In this document: positions 1 to 8,061 of the stretch, one piece after another | Position numbering within the stretch: the first letter of the stretch is position 1 | Layout of the letters: the number at the start of each line of letters is the position of its first letter | NCBI GenBank assembly: GCA_934435195.1 | Contig: CAKSAJ010000022.1 | Span: forward strand, 1 to 48,260 | From: an uncultured Schaedlerella sp. | GTDB taxonomy: Bacteria; Bacillota; Clostridia; Lachnospirales; Lachnospiraceae | Direction of reading: 5' to 3' | Length of the DNA: 48,260 nt | Notes under the pieces: generated by a model | What the model saw: the letters and a program-made list of their open reading frames with translations, nothing else | What the model was told of the DNA's origin: nothing | Database searches by the model: none | Translations under genes and position numbers: made by a program

Positions 1-28
1 CTGTAAAACAGACACTTTCCATATCATA

Positions 29-1039
29 TTATTGATTTACAAATTCTTTAATCTTATCGCGTTTATCAATATGTAGTTTTTCCAGAATTCCAGAGACATA
101 GTGCTTGACTGTATTCACTGACATTCCCAGATGTTCTGCGATTTCCTGATTCGTCCAATCCCTGCACGCCAGCATGGCTATGGAAAATTCCAGCGGAGTC
201 AAAAGATCCGTCACTGCCTTTTGCGTCTTGGGATTGTGAATCTTCATCCAGCCGCGGCTAAATGCGATTACACCGTCCACCAGCTTCCTGTACATTTCCG
301 GCTCTTTTTTCCGGATACAGACTTCCAGAACTCCCTGAAGCAGACCATGATACTCGATAAATGGTTCCATGAGTTTGTCCGGTCTTGCCCTCTCCCATGC
401 CCGGGTCACCGTCTGAATTGCTTCTTCTTGTTCTTTCAGATTAATCTGACACATTGCCTGTACGCACCCCATATAAATCATAGAAATCGGATAAACTCCG
501 TCTACCATCAGAAATGCACCCTGCACAACACCTTTTGCCTTTGCATAATCCTGTCTCAGATAAATCTCATGCGCCAAAAGACTCACTGCAAATAACCGCT
601 GTCCAATTGGAAGATACGGAATGTACTGCTGAAGTGGTGGGGTTCCTTCCTCTGGCGGTATATGAAGAAATGTGCTGATTACATAAAATGCGAACAGACA
701 TGCTGCCTTTACATTCACAGGCGCGTCCTCCTGCATTGCCCATATCAGACACTGATGCACATCTTCCCTTGTATGCTGTGCTGCCTGAGGATCTCCAAGT
801 GTAAGATTCGCAAATGTATAAAGCATATCCGCCGATAGCCGAAGCATCACATCATCGTGATCCAGATAATCTTTTACCGTCTCCACACATTTTTCTGCCT
901 GAGCTGAGAAGAAATAATATTCTCCCTGTGCAATCCGCGCCAGTTCCTTATCTTCTATTCTTTCAATTGCTTCTGCTGCCTTTCCCGGTTGAAATGCACT
1001 TCCAACCAAAGGAAGGATAACTCTGTCAGATGTTTTCAT
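29..1039 (-). CDS. LuxR-type HTH transcriptional regulator with alpha-helical N-terminal region
   Basis: A cytoplasmic DNA-binding regulator. The last ~60 residues form a LuxR/GerE helix-turn-helix: LTPLEFSIAML, then NQEIAEHLGMSVNTVKHY, then a helix with KLHIDKRD. The preceding ~270 residues are helical and TPR-like (repeated A-x-x-A patterns) without a recognisable receiver or ATPase domain, so this is the single-domain type with a helical sensor and not a response regulator or a full MalT/LAL protein. I start at the ATG at 1039 because two tandem GTG codons upstream (1048, 1051) lack a well-spaced ribosome site; this gives 336 residues. The gene is alone on the minus strand. The lysR gene lies upstream on the same strand but is separated by a long palindrome. 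The signal and targets are unknown; the stop codon is near the window edge and no terminator is visible. Confidence 0.8.
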   Translation of the reverse strand: MKTSDRVILPLVGSAFQPGKAAEAIERIEDKELARIAQGEYYFFSAQAEKCVETVKDYLDHDDVMLRLSADMLYTFANLTLGDPQAAQHTREDVHQCLIWAMQEDAPVNVKAACLFAFYVISTFLHIPPEEGTPPLQQYIPYLPIGQRLFAVSLLAHEIYLRQDYAKAKGVVQGAFLMVDGVYPISMIYMGCVQAMCQINLKEQEEAIQTVTRAWERARPDKLMEPFIEYHGLLQGVLEVCIRKKEPEMYRKLVDGVIAFSRGWMKIHNPKTQKAVTDLLTPLEFSIAMLACRDWTNQEIAEHLGMSVNTVKHYVSGILEKLHIDKRDKIKEFVNQ

Positions 1040-1085
1040 TTCTTTCACCACTTCTTATAAAATTATTTTCTCTGCCAATATGATC

Positions 1086-1097
1086 TTTATCGATAAA
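1086..1097. promoter_or_regulatory. Perfect 12-bp palindrome, candidate operator
   Basis: TTTATCGATAAA lies about 47 bases upstream of the luxR-type gene start in a very AT-rich stretch that must hold its promoter. A short perfect dyad of this kind can bind a dimeric regulator, including the LuxR-type product itself. This is inference from position and symmetry only; I could not fix a convincing -35/-10 pair. Confidence 0.25.
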
Positions 1098-1169
1098 AGA
1101 CATTTAAACAGTTTAATATATTTATATTATCAAAAACATTATTTTCATACAAGACTATTTTGGGGACTG

Positions 1170-1251
1170 GGTGGACCATTTGGGGACGAGGTTTAGTGGC
1201 TCTTTTGGCATGCCAAAAGAGCCACTAAACCTCGTCCCCAAATGGTCCACC
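1170..1251. repeat. REP-like palindrome, copy 1 (82 bp, no loop)
   Basis: A perfect inverted repeat with 41-bp arms meeting at a central GCATGC. The arm reads outward-to-inward as GTGGACCATTT, GGGGACGAGG, TTTAGTGGCTC, TTTTGGCA. It starts 7 bases past the stop codon of the lysR gene. An unpaired partial core (TGGGGACTGG, 1161-1170) precedes the left arm. As RNA it would fold into a very stable hairpin, so it probably ends or protects the lysR message. Six related copies exist in the window. Confidence 0.9.
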
Positions 1252-1258
1252 AGCACCC

Positions 1259-2140
1259 CTAGCTTTGCAGTTCCTCACACACTGCATGATATTTTTCTGC
1301 ATAAATGCTTCCTTTCTCCCAGATAAAATCAAAATCGTGCTGCATTTTAAAATCTGAGAGTTGAATTTCTCTCAGCGTTCCTTTTTCTAATTCATCTTCG
1401 ACTGCAACCTTATACATAAATGAAATTCCGCAGTCTTTCTTTAAGAATCCTATAATCGTATGCATATTTTCTACTTCTACATAATGCTGAAAATCTTCTA
1501 TCTTCATTCCTCTTGCAAGCAATAATTCTTCCAGAATATTTCTCGTTCCGGAACCTGCTTCCCTGACAAGCAGACGTTCCTGAAGAAGTTCTTTCATTGT
1601 TTTTGGGTTTTCTTGTTCAAATTTATGCCCGACTGCACAAACTGCTATATAATCTTCGGTACTATATTTTCTATGTTCATAGTTCTCTTTCGGATAATTT
1701 CCTTCCACTAATGCCATATTAATATCCCCTTTATCAAGCAACGTTAACAGCTGTGCCGTATTTCCGTAATGGATATGCAAATTCATCTCAGGATATTTTA
1801 ACAAAAAATCTGCCAACCGCTCTACAATCGCATATTCTCCAATCGTCATTGTAACTCCAATAGAAAGGACTTCTTTCTTGTTTTCTTGCCCTTTGATTTC
1901 ATTTTTCAGCGCAAGCTGATCATTTTTCATCGTCATGAGACGCTTTTTTAATATCACTCCTGCTTCTGTCATTTTAAGCCGCTTGTTATGATAGGAAAAT
2001 AATTTGGTATCATATTCTTTCTCCAGAAAATGAATGTGCTGTGATACTGCGGGTTGTGTAATATGAAGTCTCTTGGCCGCCTCTGTGAAATTCATGGTTT
2101 CAGAAACCATCAAAAATGTCTCTATTCTAAAATCTAACAT
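1259..2140 (-). CDS. LysR-family transcriptional regulator (CysL/YeiE-like)
   Basis: A LysR-type regulator of 293 residues, the usual family length. The N-terminal winged helix-turn-helix is clear (residues 1-60: FTEAAKRLHITQPAVSQHI, followed by LEKEYDTKLF and the wing), then a linker helix and a two-lobed effector-binding domain from about residue 90. An AAAGGA ribosome site precedes the ATG. It is divergent from the YeiH-family exporter gene with a 187-bp shared promoter region. This arrangement is common for LysR/YeiH pairs, and the known relatives (CysL, YeiE) respond to sulfur or anion metabolism. It therefore probably controls the exporter and itself; the effector is unknown. Its stop codon TAG directly abuts the GGG edge of palindrome copy 1. 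Confidence 0.88.
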   Translation of the reverse strand: MLDFRIETFLMVSETMNFTEAAKRLHITQPAVSQHIHFLEKEYDTKLFSYHNKRLKMTEAGVILKKRLMTMKNDQLALKNEIKGQENKKEVLSIGVTMTIGEYAIVERLADFLLKYPEMNLHIHYGNTAQLLTLLDKGDINMALVEGNYPKENYEHRKYSTEDYIAVCAVGHKFEQENPKTMKELLQERLLVREAGSGTRNILEELLLARGMKIEDFQHYVEVENMHTIIGFLKKDCGISFMYKVAVEDELEKGTLREIQLSDFKMQHDFDFIWEKGSIYAEKYHAVCEELQS

Positions 2141-2327
2141 GCTGTTTTCCTTTTTATCAATAATTTATTTTTATCTTTTAATAATATTATATAATTTTTT
2201 ATTATTGTTTACCAGTGTTATACTTTGTAATTGTTTAGTGGATTTCAAGTTACTTGTCACACATAATGTGCACTGTAACGATTTTCAATTACAAAACACA
2301 AAACTATTTCAAAGAAAGGAATCTATC
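2141..2327. promoter_or_regulatory. Divergent lysR/yeiH control region
   Basis: An AT-rich 187-bp intergenic region between the divergent starts. It contains CAATAAT (2158-2164) and its inverted copy ATTATTG (2201-2207), plus a -10-like TATACT at 2219-2224 facing the exporter with no good -35, as expected for an activator-dependent promoter. LysR proteins bind such regions, but I cannot single out the binding box. Confidence 0.45.
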
Positions 2328-3365
2328 ATGAATTTTATTAAGAAAAATCTTATCGGTATTCTGGTTTGTTTCTTTATTGCCATTCCTTCCTGGCTTATCG
2401 GAAAAATATTTCCTGTCATCGGGGGACCTGTCATTGCGATTCTTGCCGGAATGCTAATCACTTGTTTCTGGACAAATAAAAAAAATGCAGAAGCCGGAAT
2501 CAAATGGACTTCCAAAATCATTTTACAGACAGCTGTTGTCCTCCTGGGTTTTGGTATGAACCTCGGAGTTATTTTGCAGACCGGACGTCAGTCCCTTCCG
2601 ATCATCATCAGCACAATTAGTACATCTTTGCTTATCGCATGGCTGCTTCGCAAAGTGCTGAATGTTCCTTCTAACACCTCTATCTTAGTCGGGGTGGGTT
2701 CTTCTATTTGCGGAGGTTCTGCAATTGCCGCCACTGCACCCGTCATTGACGCTGATGATACAGAAGTTGCACAGGCGATTTCCGTTATCTTCTTCTTTAA
2801 TGTCATCGCTGCTGTACTATTTCCAATCCTTGGAAATGCACTCGGTTTTGATACTACAAGCGGAAATGCTTTCGGTATATTTGCCGGAACTGCAATCAAT
2901 GATACATCTTCTGTCACTGCTGCCGCCTCTACCTGGGACAGTATGTGGAATCTTGGAAGTGAAACACTGAATACTGCTGTTACTGTAAAACTGACTCGTA
3001 CTCTTGCAATCATTCCGATTACACTGGTTCTGTCCTTAATTCGTGCAAAGTCAGCCGCAAAAGATGGAAAAACAACCGGAAATTTCAGCCTGAAACGTGC
3101 ATTTCCAATGTTTATCCTGTACTTTATTATTGCAGCAATTATCACAACTATCTGCATGAGTCTCGGCGTGAGCGCAGATGTATTCGCTCCACTGAAAGAA
3201 TTGTCTAAGTTCTTCATCATTATGGCAATGGCCGCAATTGGCCTGAACAGCAATGTTGTTAAACTGGTAAAATCCGGTGGCAAACCAATTTTACTTGGAG
3301 CATCCTGCTGGGTTGGCATTACAGTAGTCAGTCTGATAATGCAACATATCATGAATATCTGGTAA
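2328..3365 (+). CDS. YeiH-family (UPF0324) membrane protein, putative sulfate/anion exporter
   Basis: An integral membrane protein of 345 residues with about ten hydrophobic segments. Family marks include GGPVIAILAGMLI near the N-terminus, the LLGFGMNLG segment, the SSICGGSAIAATAPVI stretch (~residues 125-140), GIFAGTAINDTSSV, and a C-terminal AMAAIGLNS. I chose the ATG at 2328, preceded by AAAGAAAGGA at good spacing; the upstream in-frame start (2073) would lie inside the divergent lysR gene. Members are annotated as putative sulfate exporters on weak experimental ground. The divergent LysR gene suggests induction by an anion or sulfur metabolite. Palindrome copy 2 starts nine bases after its stop and probably ends the message. 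Confidence 0.88.
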   Translation: MNFIKKNLIGILVCFFIAIPSWLIGKIFPVIGGPVIAILAGMLITCFWTNKKNAEAGIKWTSKIILQTAVVLLGFGMNLGVILQTGRQSLPIIISTISTSLLIAWLLRKVLNVPSNTSILVGVGSSICGGSAIAATAPVIDADDTEVAQAISVIFFFNVIAAVLFPILGNALGFDTTSGNAFGIFAGTAINDTSSVTAAASTWDSMWNLGSETLNTAVTVKLTRTLAIIPITLVLSLIRAKSAAKDGKTTGNFSLKRAFPMFILYFIIAAIITTICMSLGVSADVFAPLKELSKFFIIMAMAAIGLNSNVVKLVKSGGKPILLGASCWVGITVVSLIMQHIMNIW

Positions 3366-3374
3366 GAGTTGATT

Positions 3375-3458
3375 GGGGGGTGCCGGTTGGGGACGGAGTT
3401 TAGTGGCTTTTTTGCTCGCAAAAAAGCCACTAAACTCCGTCCCCAACCGGCACCCCCC
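3375..3458. repeat. REP-like palindrome, copy 2
   Basis: Perfect 41-bp arms around a 2-base loop. The outer part is GGGGGGTGCCGGTT, the core GGGGACGGAGTTTAGTGGC, the inner part TTTTTTGC. It lies directly behind the exporter gene stop and ahead of the next promoter, so it fits a transcript end. The outer tag TGCCGGTT is shared with copy 3 but not with copies 1 and 6, yet both arms match in every case. Confidence 0.9.
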
Positions 3459-3478
3459 GTCCTCGACTCCCCAATTAC

Positions 3479-3507
3479 TTGAATTTTTGTTGATAAATGG
3501 ATATAAT
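3479..3507 (+). promoter_or_regulatory. Sigma-A promoter of the first MATE gene
   Basis: TTGAAT (3479-3484) and TATAAT (3502-3507) are separated by exactly 17 bases and lie about 40 bases upstream of the MATE start codon. The site lies just beyond palindrome copy 2, so the MATE gene can be transcribed independently of the exporter gene. Confidence 0.75.
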
Positions 3508-3544
3508 GCTCTTTGATTTTATAATTATTTAGGAGAAAACAGAT

Positions 3545-4906
3545 ATGAATAGTAAGTCTAACACACAAGCGATGGAAACTGAAAAAATACCACGTCTTTT
3601 GGCACAGCTTGCAATTCCGGCTGTTGTTGCACAAATTATTAACCTTTTATATAACATTGTAGACCGCATCTACATTGGACACATTTCAGGCGTTGGTGCC
3701 GCAGCTTTAACCGGAGTCGGATTATTTACCCCAATCCTTATGTTGATCAATGCATTTGCTATGCTTGCCGGTTCTGGTGGTGCCCCGCGTGCTGCAATTT
3801 CAATGGGAAAGAAGGATAACAAAACAGCCGAAAAAATTCTTGGAAACTGTTTTGCACTTCTGGTTTTTATGGCCATAACCCTTACCGTAATTTTCTTTAT
3901 TTTAGCTCCAACACTGCTGACTTTATTTGGAGCGAGCGAAAAAACTCTCCCTTATGCTGTAGCATATGCAAGAATTTATATTCTCGGGAGCATTTTTGTC
4001 TTAATTGTTCTGGGAATGAACCCATTTATTACAACACAGGGATTTGCCAAAATCAGTATGCTCACAACAGTAATCGGTGCCGTAATCAATATCATTCTTG
4101 ATCCGATTTTTATCTTTGTATTTAATCTTGGAGTACGAGGTGCTGCAATCGCCACTGTTTTAAGCCAGGCAGTGGGAGCAATATGGATTCTTCGGTTCTT
4201 ATCTGGAAAAAAGACAATTTTACATTTAAAGAAAGAGAATTTTAGATTACAAAAAGATATTATTTTACCTTGCCTTGCACTTGGTATTTCCACATTTGTC
4301 ATGCTGTCCACAGAAAGTATTCTTTCGATCAGCTTCACTTCCAGCCTTTCAAGATACGGCGGAGATATTGCTGTTGGTGCCATGACGATTATTACAAGCA
4401 TCAGTCAGCTTGCCACCTTACCGCTTCAGGGAATTTGTCAGGGTGGTCAGCCAATCATGAGTTACAACTTTGGTGCAGGAAATAAAGGCCGCGTCAAGAA
4501 AGCATTTTTTACACAATTTAAAGTATGTACAATATTTACAACCCTTTTCTGTATTATTGTAATTTCATTTCCCAGACTTTTTGCCGGAATTTTTTCTAAT
4601 AATACAGAATTAATCACTTATACTGCATGGGCTCTAAGAATTTATATGGCCGGAATCTTTTCCCTCGGTTTTCAAGTCTGCTGCCAGCAAAGTTTTATGG
4701 CCCTTGGACAGGCAAAGGTCAGTCTGTTGCTTGCCTGTTTAAGAAAACTGATTTTATTGATTCCTCTAATCTTTATCCTGCCGCTTTTTATCCAGAATAA
4801 AGTATTTGCAGTCTTTCTGGCTGAACCTATCAGTGATATACTGGCCGCTATAATCACAACCTTAACTTTCTTAAGCCGGTTTAATAAAATACTAGATAAA
4901 GAGTAA
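3545..4906 (+). CDS. MATE-family multidrug efflux transporter (MepA-like)
   Basis: A 453-residue inner-membrane antiporter expected to have 12 transmembrane helices in two homologous bundles. Family marks are LAIPAVVAQIINLLYNIVD (helix 1), the GAAALTGVGLFTPI segment, GSGGAPRAAISMGKKD after helix 2, and in the second half LPLQGICQGGQPIMSYNFGA, the half-repeat of the first bundle. Relatives export cationic drugs and dyes with Na+ or H+. The ATG follows TAGGAGAAAAC, a strong ribosome site. It has its own promoter and runs convergently into the bile salt hydrolase gene, with palindrome copy 3 between them. The substrate cannot be told from sequence. Confidence 0.93.
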   Translation: MNSKSNTQAMETEKIPRLLAQLAIPAVVAQIINLLYNIVDRIYIGHISGVGAAALTGVGLFTPILMLINAFAMLAGSGGAPRAAISMGKKDNKTAEKILGNCFALLVFMAITLTVIFFILAPTLLTLFGASEKTLPYAVAYARIYILGSIFVLIVLGMNPFITTQGFAKISMLTTVIGAVINIILDPIFIFVFNLGVRGAAIATVLSQAVGAIWILRFLSGKKTILHLKKENFRLQKDIILPCLALGISTFVMLSTESILSISFTSSLSRYGGDIAVGAMTIITSISQLATLPLQGICQGGQPIMSYNFGAGNKGRVKKAFFTQFKVCTIFTTLFCIIVISFPRLFAGIFSNNTELITYTAWALRIYMAGIFSLGFQVCCQQSFMALGQAKVSLLLACLRKLILLIPLIFILPLFIQNKVFAVFLAEPISDILAAIITTLTFLSRFNKILDKE

Positions 4907-4925
4907 GCCTTTGGGGAGAGAAGGG

Positions 4926-5006
4926 GGAGTGCCGGTTGGGGACGGGGTTAGTGGCTCTTTTGGGATTACCCCAAAGAGCCACTAACCCCGTCCCCACCGG
5001 CACTCC
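4926..5006. repeat. REP-like palindrome, copy 3, between convergent genes
   Basis: The arms read GGAGTGCCGG, GGGGACGGGGTTAGTGGCTC, TTTGGG, with a short loop and a TT/A mismatch near the outer third. It sits between the convergent stop codons of the MATE gene (19 bases away) and the bile salt hydrolase gene (15 bases away) and can act as a bidirectional terminator. A second partial copy of the outer edge (CCAGCACTCCCC) trails it on the right. Confidence 0.88.
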
Positions 5007-5021
5007 AACCAGCACTCCCCT

Positions 5022-5996
5022 CTAATTCTGGAAGTTTATTTTTTCTCCTTGAATAACCGGATAACAAATCAATTTCTGGCTTTCCAAATCTTCTCTATGC
5101 ATATCTACTGCACTAATCTGGTGATTTTCATAAGTGTTATAATAATAAATTCCTTTTGTAGCATTGCAACAAGAAGTGTACAATGTAATCTCATATTTTC
5201 CATCTGTCACTTCGCAACAACCACGCTGCTGATCTACCGAACCAAGAATATGGAAAAACTGGCTGACGCTTTCTTCCTCAGACTCGCCGGAAAATGCATT
5301 TACTTTCGTAAACGCCACACGTACAAATCGAGACGATGAAGACAAATCTCCCGGAAGTCCCAATGCACCCATTCCACGGCTATATGCATTAAGCTCAAGC
5401 CCATTGCTGAAATTATTTTCCGGCTGTTTTGGAGAAAGATGCATATAATTGTTTAACTGAAACATTTGCTGTGGGAAAGGAGGATTATTGGTCAGTACTC
5501 CTACCGGATTATCATAAATATGCAGGCCATCTGCCATTGATTCTACAGTAATGGATTCTTTTTCATCTGAAATGATCCAGTGTAATTGTGCCAATGGGAA
5601 TTGTTCACTAAATGGCGTATTCACAATATTAATCTGTCCAAGCAGTTTACGGACTTCAACAATGGAAGAACATTGGCTTAATATCCAAGGGATAAATTCA
5701 AACTGTGCGATATTATCCACCCCTGACTGAACATCCGCATAAGCTGCATTTCCCACAAAATTAAGACCTGCCATACCAACACCTTTTTCATTAATGGCAT
5801 CATAATATAGTGGATAATCATCTGCCACATGTGCCATTCCGATGATCGCATAATGATTTTCCATATCACCTGCATGTCTGAAATGCAACGGATAGTTGCG
5901 CGGTGTTATCGCAATCTGATCTCCATAAGAAAATTCGTAATCAAGTGTTCTTCCAAAATAAAAATCTTTTGTTTTATAAGTTGCTGCTGTACACAT
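5022..5996 (-). CDS. bsh: Choloylglycine hydrolase, probable bile salt hydrolase
   Basis: An Ntn-hydrolase of 324 residues that splits the amide bond of glycine- or taurine-conjugated bile acids; penicillin V acylases share the fold. Loss of Met1 leaves the nucleophile Cys2. I see the expected set: Cys2, Arg16 and Asp19 (FGRTLD), Asn79 (AGLNFVGN), the paired Asn in GVLTNNPPF, and the Arg in LPGDLSSSSRFVRVAF. This last motif favours bile salt hydrolase over penicillin acylase. I start at the ATG at 5996, behind AAGGAGGAAAGC, because the longer frame would put seven residues before the nucleophile. No signal peptide, so it is cytoplasmic. It follows the U32-like gene by 28 bases and the CDF gene before that, all on one strand. 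Confidence 0.9.
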   Translation of the reverse strand: MCTAATYKTKDFYFGRTLDYEFSYGDQIAITPRNYPLHFRHAGDMENHYAIIGMAHVADDYPLYYDAINEKGVGMAGLNFVGNAAYADVQSGVDNIAQFEFIPWILSQCSSIVEVRKLLGQINIVNTPFSEQFPLAQLHWIISDEKESITVESMADGLHIYDNPVGVLTNNPPFPQQMFQLNNYMHLSPKQPENNFSNGLELNAYSRGMGALGLPGDLSSSSRFVRVAFTKVNAFSGESEEESVSQFFHILGSVDQQRGCCEVTDGKYEITLYTSCCNATKGIYYYNTYENHQISAVDMHREDLESQKLICYPVIQGEKINFQN

Positions 5997-6024
5997 ACTG
6001 CTTTCCTCCTTAGACATTGTATTT

Positions 6025-6936
6025 CTAAAACAGGTCCAACATATTATCCAAATATATTGCTTCTCTGACTTGAAGCTGATAATTGGGTTTTGTCATATAA
6101 TATAGTAAAAATTCTAAAATTAATGCACTGCCAAGACTACGTCCTTCTATTTTAAAGTTTGAAAATCCCATTGGCATATAAATATTTCTTATATCATCAA
6201 TACCAATAAATCCAGGATTTGTCATTGCTTTTGAAAAAAGATACCCTTGTTCTGATTCCGGTGCACGACACTGATGCTCCGGGCAATCTTCTCCCAGATT
6301 CTTCTGACTGACCGTTTCATAACAATATTTTCTATCTTTACACCCAAACCAACAACATTCATTGCACAAAAATTCAAGCTTCTCTTTCTCACTTCCAGAC
6401 ATTTGCTCTAATTTATCAAAAGCCTTATTCAAGCGAAAATCCGGCACTACATAACGAAACGCTGACCGGTTTACCTCATTCATGAGCTGTTCAAATTCCG
6501 TTAAGACTTTCGTGGTCGATGATACAAAGTAAAATCCCGGATACTTATTTTGTAAATATTCTAATAACAGATTGGAGTGAACAATAATACCATTCTGTTT
6601 TTCGTTGGCATTTTCAAACAATACACACAATTCATTACACTTTTTATCCGATAAATGCTCTTTCTTCAGTAATGAATTACTAAATGTGAGCCTTGCTGAA
6701 ATTCCATATTTCTGCATCATTTTCAACACAGCTTGCGGATCACAGTCTCCAAACCCGACTCGTCCGCCTCCCCAGATGCAATCTGCCGGAGCACCGTATA
6801 TAGAGCCTATTTCACACCAATCATAAAAATATTCTCTATGCTCCTGAAATAACGGAAGGAATACGCTATATAATTCATAAAATTCAAACAATCCCGGAAG
6901 ATGATAATATATTTTTCTTTTTTGATTTTCATTCAT
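6025..6936 (-). CDS. U32-peptidase-like cysteine-rich TIM-barrel protein
   Basis: 303 residues, no signal peptide. I do not know its function. The strand-helix rhythm suggests a TIM barrel, and the late FKIEGR motif is typical of peptidase U32 family proteins, whose members include collagenase-like proteases and tRNA or ubiquinone hydroxylation factors. A cysteine cluster spans about residues 190-225 (CNECCWFGC, then C-x-x-C-type spacing and CPEHQC), resembling the conserved Cys set of U32 proteins that can hold an Fe-S cluster. The gene is shorter than most U32 proteins. It lies 43 bases behind the metal transporter gene and 28 bases ahead of the bile salt hydrolase gene, so the three may be one transcript. 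The ribosome site is weak. Confidence 0.6.
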   Translation of the reverse strand: MNENQKRKIYYHLPGLFEFYELYSVFLPLFQEHREYFYDWCEIGSIYGAPADCIWGGGRVGFGDCDPQAVLKMMQKYGISARLTFSNSLLKKEHLSDKKCNELCVLFENANEKQNGIIVHSNLLLEYLQNKYPGFYFVSSTTKVLTEFEQLMNEVNRSAFRYVVPDFRLNKAFDKLEQMSGSEKEKLEFLCNECCWFGCKDRKYCYETVSQKNLGEDCPEHQCRAPESEQGYLFSKAMTNPGFIGIDDIRNIYMPMGFSNFKIEGRSLGSALILEFLLYYMTKPNYQLQVREAIYLDNMLDLF

Positions 6937-6979
6937 TTACATTTCTCTATACTTTCTATTCAAGGCTACCCTCGACATT

Positions 6980-7861
6980 CTATTTTTCCGGATTCACATG
7001 CACCATAATATGCTTTACCTTCGGAAAATCATTTTCTATCTCATCATGAACTGCTTCTGCAATATTGTGTGCCTGCTGCAAGGTCATAGTTCCATCCAGT
7101 GCGATTTCAATATCCACATATATTTTATTTCCAAAAATTCTTGTCTGAAGCAGGTCGATTCCGCGCACATTTTTATTCTTTCTTACACACGCACGGATTG
7201 CATTTTCCGTATTCTCGTCACAAGAGTGATCCACCATCTTATCCATAGCATCTTTGAAAATGCTATAGGCTGCTTTTACGATAAATACAAAGATGACTAA
7301 ACTTGCAATGGAATCCATTATTGGAAATCCTAATCTTGCACCTGCGATTCCGATAAGTGCTCCGACCGAAGAAATTGCATCGGAACGATGATGCCACGCA
7401 TCTGCCATCAACGCACTGGAATCAATTTTTTTGGCATAATGTCTTGTATACCAATACATACCTTCTTTACTGACAATTGATATAATTGCAGCGATCAACG
7501 CCAGCATTCCAGGAACCTGAAGGTTATTATATTCTCCCTGCATTATATTATTTAATGCTTCCAGCCCGATTCCAAGTCCTGTGATAAATAAAACAAGCGA
7601 CAGAATGATCGCCGCCTCACATTCCAGACGCTCATGACCATAAGGATGCTCCTTATCAGCACTTTTCGAAGATACTTTTATTCCGATGATTACTACAAAT
7701 GTACTAAATACATCTGATGCAGAATGAATAGCGTCACTGATCATTGCATTGGAATGTGCTATGATTCCTGCGAAAAGTTTCAATAACGACAATACAATAT
7801 TTCCAATAATCGTAATAAATGATACCTTATTTGCCACCTTTTGAAAATCATTTGTTTCCAT
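6980..7861 (-). CDS. Cation diffusion facilitator (CDF) metal efflux transporter
   Basis: A 293-residue dimeric membrane antiporter with six transmembrane helices and a C-terminal cytoplasmic metal-binding domain. The transport-site motifs are present in both key helices: SDAIHSASD (about residues 40-50) and ADAWHHRSDA (about 155-165), both of the H/D-x-x-x-D type. YGHERLE after helix 3 is also typical. The ATG at 7861 follows GGAGGTAACGAAT; a TTG 15 bases upstream is rejected because it overlaps the ribosome site. The upstream NiCo riboswitch implies export of Co2+, Ni2+ or Fe2+ rather than zinc. It is the first gene after the riboswitch terminator. Confidence 0.93.
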   Translation of the reverse strand: METNDFQKVANKVSFITIIGNIVLSLLKLFAGIIAHSNAMISDAIHSASDVFSTFVVIIGIKVSSKSADKEHPYGHERLECEAAIILSLVLFITGLGIGLEALNNIMQGEYNNLQVPGMLALIAAIISIVSKEGMYWYTRHYAKKIDSSALMADAWHHRSDAISSVGALIGIAGARLGFPIMDSIASLVIFVFIVKAAYSIFKDAMDKMVDHSCDENTENAIRACVRKNKNVRGIDLLQTRIFGNKIYVDIEIALDGTMTLQQAHNIAEAVHDEIENDFPKVKHIMVHVNPEK

Positions 7862-7937
7862 ATTCGTTACCTCCAAATAAATACGATAGCTCTATGGCAC
7901 TAATATATGTGGGAATTAAAACATGATACGTTTTCAA

Positions 7938-7987
7938 AGAAAAAAGAAAACACCCACGAACCAGTATAAGCAACTACTGTCCCGTGG
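7938..7987 (-). terminator. Intrinsic terminator of the NiCo riboswitch
   Basis: On the minus strand CCACG-GGA-CAGTA pairs with TACTG-GTT-CGTGG and is followed by a T-rich run (TTTTCTTTTTTC). Its left half is the last part of the NiCo aptamer, so metal binding and terminator formation exclude each other. The gene start is about 75 bases further on. Confidence 0.85.
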
Positions 7988-8057
7988 ATGCAAAGATTCA
8001 TTCCACTGTCACCTGTGTGACCCGACTCCATGATAATCTATCACGGTCTGCTCAGTT
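7972..8057 (-). promoter_or_regulatory. NiCo (czcD) riboswitch aptamer
   Basis: A four-way-junction RNA. The minus strand shows the conserved junction pieces in order: ACTGAGCAG at the 5' side, GAGTCGGG in the middle and CACGGGACAGT at the 3' side. They are joined by three hairpins: GTGAT/ATCAT, GTCAC/GTGAC with a short loop, and GTGGAATG/CATCCAC. AACTG and CAGTAGTT close the base stem. This matches the czcD motif known to bind Co2+ and Ni2+ (and reported to respond to Fe2+) and to turn on CDF exporters by preventing termination. The downstream gene is a CDF exporter, as expected. Confidence 0.9.
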
Positions 8058-8061
8058 TGTA

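Noticed and set aside
2073..2327. 85-residue N-terminal extension of the YeiH-family protein
   Set aside because: It would overlap the start of the divergent lysR gene and the shared promoter; the ATG at 2328 has a good ribosome site and the family-typical start.
2588..3634. Long minus-strand reading frame opposite the YeiH-family gene
   Set aside because: It runs antisense through the exporter and palindrome copy 2, has no ribosome site and its protein is low-complexity; the plus-strand gene has clear family motifs.
5997..6017. Seven-residue N-terminal extension of the bile salt hydrolase
   Set aside because: The enzyme needs a free N-terminal Cys; the ATG directly before that Cys has a strong ribosome site.
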